Assembly (NCBI GenBank): GCA_937890535.1
Contig: CALBXK010000185.1
Coordinates: 1-44,152 of the forward strand
Direction of reading: 5' to 3'
Length of the DNA: 44,152 nt
Source of the DNA: an uncultured Spartobacteria bacterium
Lineage (GTDB): Bacteria; Verrucomicrobiota; Verrucomicrobiia; Chthoniobacterales; Terrimicrobiaceae
Shown here: positions 1-9,719 of the stretch, piece by piece
How the letters are laid out: each line of letters starts with the position of its first letter
Position numbering within the stretch: the first letter of the stretch is position 1
Notes under the pieces: generated by a model
Seen by the model: the letters and a program-made list of their open reading frames with translations, nothing else
Databases searched by the model: none
What the model was told of the DNA's origin: nothing
Position numbers and translations under genes: made by a program

Positions 1-299
1 ATAATGGCTCGAAAGCCGAATCGATAGAGGGCTTGGGGGGCATGTTCCCGTGAGCTTCCACATCCAAAATTTGATCCCGAAAGGAGGATCTGCCAGGTGG
101 CAGTCCGACGCTCGTTCAAGGGATGGGACTTCTCCTCGCCGTCCGGGTGCCTGCGCTCGTCGTGAAACGCATATTCTCCCAGACCATCAAAGGTCACGCA
201 CTTCATGAAGCGGGCCGGGATGATGCGATCGGTATCAATATCCTCTCCCGGGATGTAAACCGCATGCCCTGCCACCTGAGTTATTTTTTCAAGGTTCAT
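1..299 (-). CDS. leuD: 3-isopropylmalate dehydratase small subunit (partial, runs off left edge)
   Basis: Manual reverse translation from ATG at 299 gives MNLEKITQVAGHAVYIPGEDIDTDRIIPARFMKCVTFDGL...GSNFGCGSSREHAPQAL; LeuD signature, adjacent to leuC. Not in ORF track because it is open at the edge. Confidence 0.93.
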   Translation of the reverse strand, partial: MNLEKITQVAGHAVYIPGEDIDTDRIIPARFMKCVTFDGLGEYAFHDERRHPDGEEKSHPLNERRTATWQILLSGSNFGCGSSREHAPQALYRFGFRAI

Positions 300-317
300 A
301 GTAAGAAATCCGTCAGA

Positions 318-1727
318 TTAGTTTAAGGTAAACACCTCGCGAGCGTCGCTGATGTTCCCGGTGATAGCGGCTGCGGCCACCATGAGGGGGCTCATGAGGA
401 TGGTGCGGCCGGTGGGGCTGCCTTGGCGGCCTTTGAAGTTTCGGTTGCTGGAACTGGCGCAAAGTTGATCTCCTACCAACTGGTCAGGGTTCATTCCGAG
501 GCACATCGAGCAACCGGCGCCTCGCCACTCAAAGCCCGCTTCGCGGAAGATTTCGGCCAGGCCCATTTTCTCTGCGATTTGGGAGACGCCCTGGGAGCCA
601 GGGACGACGATGGCCTTGACGCCGTTGTGGACCTTCCTGCCTTTGAGGTAGCGGGCGACTTCCGTGAGATCGCTGAGTCTTCCGTTGGTGCAGCTGCCGA
701 GGAATGCCACATCCACCTTGGTGCCTTTGATGGGTTGGCCGGCCTGCAGTTGCATGTGGACCAGAGCTTCTTCACCCGTGGCGCGATCCTTCGCCGGGAG
801 TTCATCCGCGGTCGGGATATTTTCATCGATGAAGATGGCTTGGCCTGGATTAATGCCCCAGGTCACGGTTGGGGCGATATCGGTCGCTTGATAGGTGATG
901 ACATCGTCATAGGCCGCATCGGGATCCGATGCGAAGGATTGCCAGCGTTTTACCGCCGCATCCCAATCCGCCTCTTTCGGGGCATAGGGGCGGCCTTTCA
1001 GATAATCGAAGGTGGTTTTGTCCGGATTGACGTATCCCACCCGGGCGCCGCCTTCGATGGACATGTTGCAGACCGTCATGCGCTCCTCCTGGGTGAAGGC
1101 ATCGAAGGTCGAGCCTCCATATTCATAGGCGTAACCGAGGCCTCCGTTCACTCCCAGCTTGCGGATGATGTGGAGAATGACGTCTTTGGCATAAACGCCG
1201 GGAGATAACTTTCCCTCAACGTTGATGCGGCGGACTTTCGGTTTGTGGATGGCCATGGTTTGGGTGGCCAAGACATCCCGGACCTGGCTGGTGCCAATGC
1301 CGAAGGCGATGGCCCCGAACGCGCCATGGGTGGAGGTGTGAGAATCCCCGCAGGCAATCGTCGTGCCTGGTTGGGTGATGCCCTGCTCGGGGCCGACAAT
1401 GTGGACGATCCCCTGCTTGCCGCTGGGGAGATCGAAAAAGGTGACGCCGGATTCTTCGCAGTTCTTGCGCAGAGCCTTGATCATTTCGTCGGCCAACGGG
1501 TCGGAGAAGGGTTCCTCCCGCTCGTCGGTGGGGACGATATGGTCCACGGTCGCAAAGGTCCTCTGGGGGTACAAGACCTTGAGGCCGAGATCCCGCAACA
1601 TGCCAAACGCCTGCGGGCTGGTGACCTCGTGAATGAGATGCGTCCCAATCAGGAGCTGGGTGGCCCCGTTGTCCAAGGTTCGTACGCTGTGGGCCTCCCA
1701 TACTTTGTCCAATAATGTCTTGCTCAT
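318..1727 (-). CDS. leuC: 3-isopropylmalate dehydratase large subunit
   Basis: [41 protein letters not shown]...[23 protein letters not shown]...SCTNGR; aconitase-family motifs. Confidence 0.97.
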   Translation of the reverse strand: MSKTLLDKVWEAHSVRTLDNGATQLLIGTHLIHEVTSPQAFGMLRDLGLKVLYPQRTFATVDHIVPTDEREEPFSDPLADEMIKALRKNCEESGVTFFDLPSGKQGIVHIVGPEQGITQPGTTIACGDSHTSTHGAFGAIAFGIGTSQVRDVLATQTMAIHKPKVRRINVEGKLSPGVYAKDVILHIIRKLGVNGGLGYAYEYGGSTFDAFTQEERMTVCNMSIEGGARVGYVNPDKTTFDYLKGRPYAPKEADWDAAVKRWQSFASDPDAAYDDVITYQATDIAPTVTWGINPGQAIFIDENIPTADELPAKDRATGEEALVHMQLQAGQPIKGTKVDVAFLGSCTNGRLSDLTEVARYLKGRKVHNGVKAIVVPGSQGVSQIAEKMGLAEIFREAGFEWRGAGCSMCLGMNPDQLVGDQLCASSSNRNFKGRQGSPTGRTILMSPLMVAAAAITGNISDAREVFTLN

Positions 1728-1826
1728 GCTTTTGTAATCGTTTCGCCCCAAGGGAACGGAGAATCTTCGACGGAACGCGACCGGTGCGCAAGTTTCTTGT
1801 CAAACGGGCCGTCCTGAGCGACACTT

Positions 1827-2435
1827 TTGGGAACCCCAGATATGCATCCCATGCCTACCGAAAATTCGGACAACTGGTTTCTTAAGAAACACGAAAATGG
1901 AGAAGTCTTTGGCCCCGTGCCTCTGCAAAAGATTCGCGAATGGGCCCATTCCGCCCAAGTGAACTCCCAAGACATGTTGTCGAACGATAACGTGATTTGG
2001 ACCCAGGCTCCAATGATTGCCCAGATGGAGATGGACTGGCTGGTGGAGGTGAATGACCATCTGCTCTACGGACCGACGACGGCAGAGACCCTCCTGGAGT
2101 TTCATCAACTTGGTGAAATCTCGTCGGAGACGATCGTGCTCAATTGTTGCAGCGGGGAATCCTTACCTCTCGGCGAGGCGGCTTTCTATTCGGCGCCGGA
2201 ACGCGAGCCCGAGGAAGAAAAAATTCCGGCGAATCCGCTGATGAGGATGCTTGAACAATCTGGACGCGGGGGGGTGCGGGTGAACCTGCAGAACCGGGTC
2301 CGGGAGCTGGAGGTTGCCTTGTTGGACAAACGCCGCAAGCTCATGGCGGCGGAACACACTATCGTCGGTTTGGAGACGAAGATCAAAACGCTGGAGAGTC
2401 GAATCCGTGATATCAGCGGATTCCAGAAATCCTGA
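1827..2435 (+). CDS. GYF_2 (DUF4339)-like domain protein with C-terminal coiled coil
   Basis: NWFLKKHENGEVFGPVPLQKIREWAHSAQV resembles GYF_2; charged heptad-like C terminus. Confidence 0.6.
   Translation: MGTPDMHPMPTENSDNWFLKKHENGEVFGPVPLQKIREWAHSAQVNSQDMLSNDNVIWTQAPMIAQMEMDWLVEVNDHLLYGPTTAETLLEFHQLGEISSETIVLNCCSGESLPLGEAAFYSAPEREPEEEKIPANPLMRMLEQSGRGGVRVNLQNRVRELEVALLDKRRKLMAAEHTIVGLETKIKTLESRIRDISGFQKS
2323..2395 (+). repeat. 73-bp direct repeat copy 1 (inside 3' end of GYF_2 gene)
   Basis: tggacaaacgccgcaagctcatggcggcggaacac..atcgtcggtttggagacgaagatcaaaacgctgga; 71/73 identical to 3121-3193. Confidence 0.97.
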
Positions 2436-2459
2436 GCGATTGCTGGGCTGGGGACCTCG

Positions 2460-2708
2460 GTGGCCAGATTGCAGTGGCCAGGCGGGACTGCCCCCGAAAC
2501 TGCGGAAAGCATCCTTGAGCGCTTGGGTGTGAGCCCCACTGAAGCGATCAGGATGTTCTACACACAGATCACATTGAGAAATGGACTCCCTTTCGACGTC
2601 GCGATACCAAACTCAGTAACTCAGCAGGCGCTTAAGGACTCGAGAAGTGGACGCAATCTCACCTCGCATGAGAATGTTGAGGCGCTTTTTGAAAGCTGGG
2701 ACAAGTGA
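2460..2708 (+). CDS. RelB/DinJ-family antitoxin, N terminus possibly truncated
   Basis: AESILERLGVSPTEAIRMFYTQITLRNGLPFDV is DinJ-like; GTG start; usual N-terminal RHH strand not recognisable. Confidence 0.75.
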   Translation: MARLQWPGGTAPETAESILERLGVSPTEAIRMFYTQITLRNGLPFDVAIPNSVTQQALKDSRSGRNLTSHENVEALFESWDK

Positions 2709-2977
2709 AGGCAATCTACGAGACCAGTCAATTTCGGAAGGACATCAAAAAATTACAAAAGCAAGGAAAGGATATTGGAAAACTGAAAGATGTGGTCAAG
2801 CAGATTGCCAACGATCAGCGACTCGAGGACAGATATCGGGATCATGCACTGATCGGCCCTTGGCGAGGATCGCGGGATTGCCATATTGAACCCGACGGGT
2901 TGCTCATCTACCGGATAGATGATGGCTCTCTTTATCTTGAGCGGAGTGGCAGCCACAGCGGCTTATTTAAAAAGTAA
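2705..2977 (+). CDS. YafQ-family type II mRNA interferase toxin
   Basis: YETSQFRKDIKKLQKQGKDIGKL...DHALIGPWRGSRDCHIEPDGLLIYRIDDGSLYLERSGSHSGLF; overlaps the upstream antitoxin ORF by 4 bp. Confidence 0.88.
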   Translation: MKAIYETSQFRKDIKKLQKQGKDIGKLKDVVKQIANDQRLEDRYRDHALIGPWRGSRDCHIEPDGLLIYRIDDGSLYLERSGSHSGLFKK

Positions 2978-3120
2978 ATTCCCAACCAAGCGATCGACCG
3001 CCACCGCTGTCACTGTGGGTGCTGGGCTCCGCCGCACCCGGCGTGCCAGCGGTTCCGGGCAGGTCATCGCGGACGGGAAAGAGAAGTTTTGACATCGTGT
3101 TGCGTTTGCAACCCACTTGA

Positions 3121-3193
3121 TGGACAAACGCCGCAAGCTCATGGCGGCGGAACACGCCATCGTCGGTTTGGAGACGAAGATCAAAACGCTGGA
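3121..3193 (+). repeat. 73-bp direct repeat copy 2 (orphan tail of GYF_2 gene)
   Basis: 71/73 identical to 2323-2395. Confidence 0.97.
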
Positions 3194-3240
3194 AGGTGGC
3201 CCTCCAGCGGGTCAGGGAATCCGATCGACGGGCCGGGCTT

Positions 3241-4794
3241 TCAATCGATACGGTCCGGCTCCGGTAGCCGATAGAGTTCGAGACGGGGATTGACGATCTG
3301 TGGGGTGCGTGACTCACTTTTCCAGAGGAGCGTGCCGGTCTCGGTGACTTCGCGGACAAAGTTGTCGAATTCCTCACGGCTTTTCACTCGCGCTGAGGGG
3401 TGGTTTCTGTATTTCTGGCCGACCATGAGCGCGATATAGAGAATGCCTTGGGATTGGAGTTCACTCACAGAGCCAAAGTCGGCCGCGTATTGATTGGAGA
3501 GCACCTGTTGGGGGACGGAAAACGAGCGTTGTTCCATGGATTTTCCGCTCACCGCCACCAGTTGAACCCGCCGGTCCTGGACGATGACCGCATCGGGCGG
3601 GACGTTTTTTTCGATCCAGTGGGCGAGTTGCTTTCGGGTATCGATACCGAAACCCATCAGGCAATCGACCACCGGAGAGGCAAAGAGGACGCAGGTTCCC
3701 GCAAGGAGCGCGCTGTAAAGGATCCTACGCCGCCTTGGGAGCCATGTTCGCAGGAGAAAAAAGTGGCGGCAGAGATCGGCCAGGCCGATGCCGGCCAGGA
3801 GGCATACCGTGGCGCTGACCGGCAAAAAATACCGCTCGGCGGTCTTCGGGGTGAGGGAAATCATGAGGGCAAAGGCCAGCGGAAAAGCGGCAATGAGATA
3901 TTCCGGAAAAACGCGTTCTTTGGGCTGCAGGACCAGGCGCAGCACATACCATCCGGCAAAGATGAGAATGAGGAAATTGCTGTTTTTATAAAAAACCCCA
4001 ACGTATTTTTCGTTGAGAAAAGCGTGCTTGCCTCCGGTTCCCAGGAGCGCGACCTCTCGGCCGATGCCGTGAAACCCCTGTCCCGCTCCGGCCACCAATT
4101 GGTAGTTGATGATCCCCACCGCCACAACAAAGAGCGCCGTGTAAAGGAAGCAACATATCACGCGGCCTGGGCGGGGCCGGGCCAGGATGAGGACGGCGAT
4201 GGAAAGTGCCGCCATGACAATTCCGATGTACTTTCCCGAAAAGGCCAGCGCATTGGCGACCCCAAGAGCGGCGGCGTTTCCGCGCGAGGGATTGTCCCAA
4301 AAGCGGGTGACTGCCAGAAACGAAAGTCCGACACCCATCAAGAGAGCGGGATCTTCCTTGTAGTAGTGTGCCACCTCCACCAGCAGGGGATGCATCGCGA
4401 CGAAAACCCCTGAGGCCAGCCCGCCGGCCAAGCCGGCATAGCGGTAGCCGACCCAAGCAAACGCCACACTGGCGACGGCCCCGAATATCGCGATGCACCA
4501 GCGGCCCAACTCAACGACCGTTTGGGGTTCATTGCCGACACCGAGAAGCCAGGTGACCAAGTCCGTGGTGTTGCCCATCAGGAGGGGATGATGGAAATTC
4601 GTCGTGCCGTGAATCACCATCCAAACCTCGAGAGGTTCATCGAGATGGTAATAGTAGGGGAAGGAATTATTCCAGGTCCCGAGGATCAGACTCAGGGCAA
4701 AAACTGCCAAGGAAACTCCTATCATCGCCAGCGGCTTCCTGGAAATTGCTTCCGGGCCGGTGTCCCGAAAAATCTGTCGGAAGGCGGAGATCAC
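3241..4794 (-). CDS. ArnT/PMT-like glycosyltransferase family 39 membrane protein
   Basis: Multi-TM protein with YYYHLDEPLEVWMVIHGTTNFHHPLL; GTG start overlaps stop of upstream GT2 gene (GTGA). Confidence 0.8.
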   Translation of the reverse strand: MISAFRQIFRDTGPEAISRKPLAMIGVSLAVFALSLILGTWNNSFPYYYHLDEPLEVWMVIHGTTNFHHPLLMGNTTDLVTWLLGVGNEPQTVVELGRWCIAIFGAVASVAFAWVGYRYAGLAGGLASGVFVAMHPLLVEVAHYYKEDPALLMGVGLSFLAVTRFWDNPSRGNAAALGVANALAFSGKYIGIVMAALSIAVLILARPRPGRVICCFLYTALFVVAVGIINYQLVAGAGQGFHGIGREVALLGTGGKHAFLNEKYVGVFYKNSNFLILIFAGWYVLRLVLQPKERVFPEYLIAAFPLAFALMISLTPKTAERYFLPVSATVCLLAGIGLADLCRHFFLLRTWLPRRRRILYSALLAGTCVLFASPVVDCLMGFGIDTRKQLAHWIEKNVPPDAVIVQDRRVQLVAVSGKSMEQRSFSVPQQVLSNQYAADFGSVSELQSQGILYIALMVGQKYRNHPSARVKSREEFDNFVREVTETGTLLWKSESRTPQIVNPRLELYRLPEPDRID

Positions 4795-5531
4795 GGTCGG
4801 GTTTCGATCCGGCAGGAAATGCGGCGGCGGAAGAACCAGAGTAACCCCAGCATGTCGGCCAGGGGGCGCCACAAAAACGCGCCCAATCCATATTTCGACG
4901 TACCCCGTGTCCGGGCCCGGTGGGTCACCTCAACTTGTTTGATTCGATAACCGGCATTCACCGCCATCGCGGCCATGAAGGAATACATGGTGCGAATGGG
5001 CAAAAATGACCCGACGACCTCACTTCGAAAAGCCTTCAGGGTGCAGCCTGTGTCGCGGATGCCATCGCCCAAAATTTTCGAGCGCACCGCATTGGCAAAT
5101 CGGGACATGGCCAGTCGCAGCCGAGAATCCTGCCGGTTGGCCCGGACGCCCGCCACCATGTCAACACCCTCCAGGGCGTCCAGAAGGCGGGGAATGTCGT
5201 GGGGGTTGTTCTGCCCGTCTCCATCCAGTGTGACAATGGTCCCGCCCAGGCAGAGCTGCAATCCGTGATAAAGCGCGGCGGCCTGGCCTTGATTGGTCAA
5301 AAAATGCACGGCTCTCACGGCAGGCCATTCCCGGGCCCAGCGATCAATCTCCTCCGCGGTGGCATCCGTGCTTCCATCATTGACCAGCACAACCTCGGCG
5401 GAATCCCGCAGGCCTTGGCAAACCTCGCGGAGTTCCTCCAGCAACGGGCGGACGTTGTTTTCCTCGTTGTAGAAGGGAATAACGATCGAGAGGCTGGCGG
5501 ATGAACCGTCGGGCGGTCGAGGTGGAGTCAT
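4791..5531 (-). CDS. Glycosyltransferase family 2 (dolichol-phosphate mannosyltransferase-like)
   Basis: LSIVIPFYNEENNVRPLLEEL...VLVNDGSTDATAEEI...VTLDGDGQNNPHDIPRLLDAL. Confidence 0.92.
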   Translation of the reverse strand: MTPPRPPDGSSASLSIVIPFYNEENNVRPLLEELREVCQGLRDSAEVVLVNDGSTDATAEEIDRWAREWPAVRAVHFLTNQGQAAALYHGLQLCLGGTIVTLDGDGQNNPHDIPRLLDALEGVDMVAGVRANRQDSRLRLAMSRFANAVRSKILGDGIRDTGCTLKAFRSEVVGSFLPIRTMYSFMAAMAVNAGYRIKQVEVTHRARTRGTSKYGLGAFLWRPLADMLGLLWFFRRRISCRIETRP

Positions 5532-5556
5532 GAAAGAAGCGGCACTCCGTCGATCT

Positions 5557-5784
5557 TAGCAGACTGTTGAAAAACCCCGAAACGAAAAATATGATCGAAG
5601 AATGAGGAAAAGAATACATCAGAGCTGAAGTAAGGACCGGGATGACCCTAACGGGCTGCGGCCCTTTTGTGGCCGGGTGGCGTTGCGGCTCGGTCGCGGG
5701 GTGCACCCCGCTCGCTCACCGCGCCTGACCCGCCCCCAAAATGACTCGCAGTTTTTCATTCCGCTCTTTTTCAACAGTCTGCTA
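5557..5784. mobile_element. MITE-like 228-bp non-coding element with 18-bp perfect terminal inverted repeats
   Basis: TAGCAGACTGTTGAAAAA (5557-5574) and TTTTTCAACAGTCTGCTA (5767-5784); terminal TA on both sides. Confidence 0.75.
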
Positions 5785-5830
5785 GGGGACTGCAGACCCG
5801 GAGGCAAGTCGGCCATCCATTCAGGTTCTG

Positions 5831-6565
5831 CTAGGTCGAGTGAATAACGGCATCGGGCTTGAAATTTTTGAGAAAATCGGTGCCGGTCTCCTTTTTGATC
5901 TCGATCAAGGCACCAAGTTCGTAAAATACCGGAAAATCAAAGACGACATCTGTTCTTTTAGGCGGATGCTGGTCGGGATCGTAATCGTGTTGATTCCTCG
6001 GAGCAACCAAGGGCAACACTTGAGGACAGGAACTATTTTGAATTCGTTTCTTGCCAACAATCTGGAACCCCTCGATTTTCTTTTCTTCCAATAGCCTGGC
6101 TAAAATCAAATACAGCTCAAGGGATGTCATTCGATTGGGATGACCACTCCAGTCCGACCAGTACAATTTAAGGCCATGCGCCATCAGCGAAGGATCGGCA
6201 TCGAAGAACGGTTGTTTCAAAAATACGAAGTCCTTTGAGACTGCACACGCCTTTTGCAAGAAACGTTCAACGGCTCGCTGTGTATCAAGGTGTTCCAGAA
6301 TATGAAATAATATTGTAAAATTGACCAAAGGTTCTTCTGGCAAATCCAATATATCGAAATCCGATACCAAATGATTTTGTTTTGCGGTCTCCAATTTTGC
6401 CGCGCTAATGTCGAACCCCATCCCTTTCGATCCATTAAAAAAATATGTTCTGACGGATTCGATGCTTCCACCGTTGCTGCAACCGAAATCGAAAAATTGC
6501 ACGTCATGTTCCTTCACGACATTCGCAATCCCTTTCGCTTTCGCTTCCTCTCGGGTGATTAGCAT
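5831..6565 (-). CDS. Class I SAM-dependent methyltransferase-like protein
   Basis: VQFFDFGCSNGGSIESV...GMGFDISAAKLETAKQNHLVSDFDILDLP...ILFHILEHLD; start taken at ATG 6565 (longer ORF overlaps neighbour). Confidence 0.7.
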   Translation of the reverse strand: MLITREEAKAKGIANVVKEHDVQFFDFGCSNGGSIESVRTYFFNGSKGMGFDISAAKLETAKQNHLVSDFDILDLPEEPLVNFTILFHILEHLDTQRAVERFLQKACAVSKDFVFLKQPFFDADPSLMAHGLKLYWSDWSGHPNRMTSLELYLILARLLEEKKIEGFQIVGKKRIQNSSCPQVLPLVAPRNQHDYDPDQHPPKRTDVVFDFPVFYELGALIEIKKETGTDFLKNFKPDAVIHST

Positions 6566-6626
6566 CGAATACGATTTCCTTAAAACTGAAGATGGGATTC
6601 GGCCCCAGGGAAATTCATCGTATTTC

Positions 6627-8117
6627 TCAGGGCGATTTAAGATTCTCTGCGGCGGGGATGCCGTATTCCTGCATGAGGCGGTCACGACCGGATTCTGCCG
6701 CAGCGGCATCGAGCATGATGAAACCCGGATCCTCCTCGAAGGTGATCTTGTGAAATCCGTCCACTGGAGTCGCCACAGCACGGGCGATGTCGTCGAGGCT
6801 CTTGATTGTAACACCATTGACGCTTTTGACGACTCCTGGCGAAACGTTGCCGAAGCCGAGGGTATCCGGAGAGGGAAGAACCTGGCTAAGAAAGACAACC
6901 TTCCCGGTGTCCGGCGGAAGTTCCTCCTGATAGGCGTCGAGATAGACGAGGCGTTGCGGGGCTTCCTCCTTCCAGCGTGCCCCCCATTCCTGAAGATAGG
7001 GACGGGAAAGCTCCTGAAAAACCAAACCCCCGAGGATGAAATATCGGGGCTGGGTGTCGAAGATGTGAGAGGCGCTCACGGAGGCCGGGGAGGCGTCGGC
7101 GTCGAGGGTGACGGGAAGCGATTTTTCGATGCCGTCACGTTGAATCTTGAAGGTGAGGGTGTCGCCCAGATGAGAACGCGTGCTGATGAGATGGGAGAAG
7201 GAGATTTTTCCAAATTCAGGATCCTCAAAGTTGCCGTCCTGATCGATGGGCTGGTCGTTGAGCGCCAGGATGATATCTCCTTTGCGGAGTCCGGCCCGGT
7301 CGGCAGCGGCCCCGGGAGAGACGTGCGTGACATAGACGCCCCCGTCTTTTTTCAGCTTGATGTAGCGTCGAAACTGGGGATCGCGGGTGGGAGAAAATGC
7401 CACGCCAGCGCGCGGAAAGCCAGGGTCTGATTTGCCTTTCGCATCCTCAAGAAAATGCTGAATGACGGGGGCGGGAATCAGGTTGGCCGTCTGGGTGCGG
7501 GTGTCGTAGCGCATGAGGAGACCGAGGAGGCGTCCCTTGCGCACGGCGGGCATGGTGAAGCTTCCGTCCCGGTTTTCCAGGGGCGTACTTAGCCGGTAGG
7601 TCAGCAAGCCCAGATGATCCAGCGGATAGCGAGTGATGGTGATGGTGCTGATCGTGGCCAAGGTTTCGGCGATGCGGCCATTGGATTCCAACTGAAGGAT
7701 CATGGCCTGGTCTCCCACCCGGGCTCCGGAGTCGAGACGGAGGGCCGGTACGGAGCTGAGAAATTCAGGATCTGTCGGCTGAAGAAGGGCGAGGTTGCTG
7801 TCGTAATCCACCGCCACAACTGTGGCCGGCGTTTTTTCTGCGGTGCCTGATTTTTCCAACTCAACGTAGGTGTGGTTGGCGACAAGCTCGGCGGTGACGA
7901 GAACCTGGCCGTTCTCTACCACCGGACCGAGGCCGCGGTGCATGACGGATGGTTTCTTTGCCCAGGGCCGGAAAAAATCGAACGCCTGAGAGGTGGCGTA
8001 TACGCGGACGAGGGATTCGCTGCCAATGTCTCCGGGGGAGCTGTTGCGGGGCGAGAGGGTGGCTCCCGCCAGGACGGGCGCAGCGGAAAGGATGAGGATG
8101 GCGAGAATCGATTTCAT
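6627..8117 (-). CDS. HtrA/DegP-like PDZ protein, catalytic residues lost (pseudoprotease)
   Basis: Signal peptide; trypsin-fold-like segment with TAELVA and YDSNLALL in place of TNAHVV and HDCDLALL, no GNSGGP; PDZ GGVYVTHVSPGAAADRAGLRKGDIILALND. Confidence 0.75.
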   Translation of the reverse strand: MKSILAILILSAAPVLAGATLSPRNSSPGDIGSESLVRVYATSQAFDFFRPWAKKPSVMHRGLGPVVENGQVLVTAELVANHTYVELEKSGTAEKTPATVVAVDYDSNLALLQPTDPEFLSSVPALRLDSGARVGDQAMILQLESNGRIAETLATISTITITRYPLDHLGLLTYRLSTPLENRDGSFTMPAVRKGRLLGLLMRYDTRTQTANLIPAPVIQHFLEDAKGKSDPGFPRAGVAFSPTRDPQFRRYIKLKKDGGVYVTHVSPGAAADRAGLRKGDIILALNDQPIDQDGNFEDPEFGKISFSHLISTRSHLGDTLTFKIQRDGIEKSLPVTLDADASPASVSASHIFDTQPRYFILGGLVFQELSRPYLQEWGARWKEEAPQRLVYLDAYQEELPPDTGKVVFLSQVLPSPDTLGFGNVSPGVVKSVNGVTIKSLDDIARAVATPVDGFHKITFEEDPGFIMLDAAAAESGRDRLMQEYGIPAAENLKSP

Positions 8118-9586
8118 TTTTTTAGATTTTCCTCCGAGGCCAGACGGTAACGTTGTCGGATCCGGTCGCGGGCGGCTTCCACCGCCTCGCGTTCAAGGAC
8201 GATCGGACGTCCCAATCCAAGCATTTGGATTACATAATAATCGGACGGTTTGGCGAACGCCGCCGCGACATCGTCGATACGGGAAATTTTTCCCCCGTTG
8301 ATGGTGTCCACGATTTGATAGGTGAAGGGGGCGGCGTAAGCATTGACGGGATCGGCGAGGACGCTGCTGAGGGTGACGATTTCGGAGCGATCTCGGTAGA
8401 TGCCCTGGGAGATGAACTGATCGAAAGCGTAGCGCAGACGGAGATCGTTCGGGCGATGTTCGCGGATGAAGTTGGCATCGACAGGTTGGAAGACGAGCCC
8501 GCCGAACACGACGTAGCGAGGGGTTTCATCGTAGGCATTGGCTTGGAGGGTGAAGGGCCAAGAGTGACTCAAATCGACTTTCACTTTGAGCGGCTCGCCG
8601 TCGCGAAGAATCTCCAAATCGACAGAGTCACCGAGGAATTTTCGCTCCACAACCTCTGCCATTTCCACGGTTCCCTCCGCCATTTTTATGGTGCCGTCGC
8701 TGGCGATCGGGAGACCGTCAATGCTCAACAAGACGTCGCCGGTTTTCAAAAGACCTTCTGAAACGCCGCCGGAATAGACATCGCCGACCAAGACGCCGGA
8801 GTCACCGTCCGGAAGTTTCAGGGCACGCCTCATCCCGGGGTTGTGCAGGGGGTGGTAGCTCAGGGTCAGGTCCACATATTTGTCATAGCGTCCATCCTCA
8901 ACATCCTTGAGAAAGCGGTTTACGACCGGGGTGGGGATCATATAGCCAACGTTCTGGGCCACGTTCCCGCTGTAGCCTTGGAAGGCAACTCCCACGACGA
9001 GACCGTCCTGGAGCACGGGCCCCCCACTGTTTCCGGGATTGATCGCCGCATCGATTTGAATCGTCAAATGCGAGTCCACTCCCGAGTGCGAATAGGGTTG
9101 AAAATCGATGCGTGAGACCACTCCACGGGTGACCGAGAGCCGGTCTCCCCCGATCGGGTATCCATAGACCGAAACTGTTGATTCGATGGCGGGGACCCCG
9201 CCGAATTGAAGGCTGGCGGCATCTTGGAAAAACTTCGGGTCGTCAACGGTTAGAAGGGCGAGGTCGCAATCGTGGGCGACGAAGAGGACGCGGGCAGGAT
9301 AGGGCTTCGGGTCGCCTTCTTTGGAGACCGCGAGGAAGCGGGCGTTGCTCACGACATGCGCGTTGGTCATGATTCGGTTCTCCCCGATCATGAACCCGGC
9401 GCCGACGCCGCCGCTTACTTCGCCGGGGCTCCAGGGCACGCGATAGTTTGGAGCCTGGGAGGTCTCCTGAATACGTACCAAGCCGTTGGCGACTTTCGCT
9501 GCCGTGGCGGGTGCCGGGGACCTTGCGGGAGCAGATGCGGCCAGGCTAAAAAACCCGCAGAGAGTGAATCCGATGAGACGAAACAT
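8114..9586 (-). CDS. HtrA/DegP-like serine protease with PDZ domain
   Basis: Signal peptide; MTNAHVV, HDCDLALL, INPGNSGGPV triad motifs; overlaps downstream paralog by 4 bp. Confidence 0.88.
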   Translation of the reverse strand: MFRLIGFTLCGFFSLAASAPARSPAPATAAKVANGLVRIQETSQAPNYRVPWSPGEVSGGVGAGFMIGENRIMTNAHVVSNARFLAVSKEGDPKPYPARVLFVAHDCDLALLTVDDPKFFQDAASLQFGGVPAIESTVSVYGYPIGGDRLSVTRGVVSRIDFQPYSHSGVDSHLTIQIDAAINPGNSGGPVLQDGLVVGVAFQGYSGNVAQNVGYMIPTPVVNRFLKDVEDGRYDKYVDLTLSYHPLHNPGMRRALKLPDGDSGVLVGDVYSGGVSEGLLKTGDVLLSIDGLPIASDGTIKMAEGTVEMAEVVERKFLGDSVDLEILRDGEPLKVKVDLSHSWPFTLQANAYDETPRYVVFGGLVFQPVDANFIREHRPNDLRLRYAFDQFISQGIYRDRSEIVTLSSVLADPVNAYAAPFTYQIVDTINGGKISRIDDVAAAFAKPSDYYVIQMLGLGRPIVLEREAVEAARDRIRQRYRLASEENLKK

Positions 9587-9719
9587 GGGCGAAAGGTAAG
9601 CGGGATGTTCATTATGACAATCGGGAAAATTCCAAGCCGGCCCGGAATCTTGTCCCCGCGGAGACCCGGCTCTCCCTCTGTTGGGTCAATTTTTGGCTCA
9701 GTCCAAAAACAGAAATGAA

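Noticed and set aside
3400-4413. 337-aa plus-strand ORF opposite the GT39 gene
   Set aside because: Antisense shadow, charged and repetitive composition, no recognisable domain.
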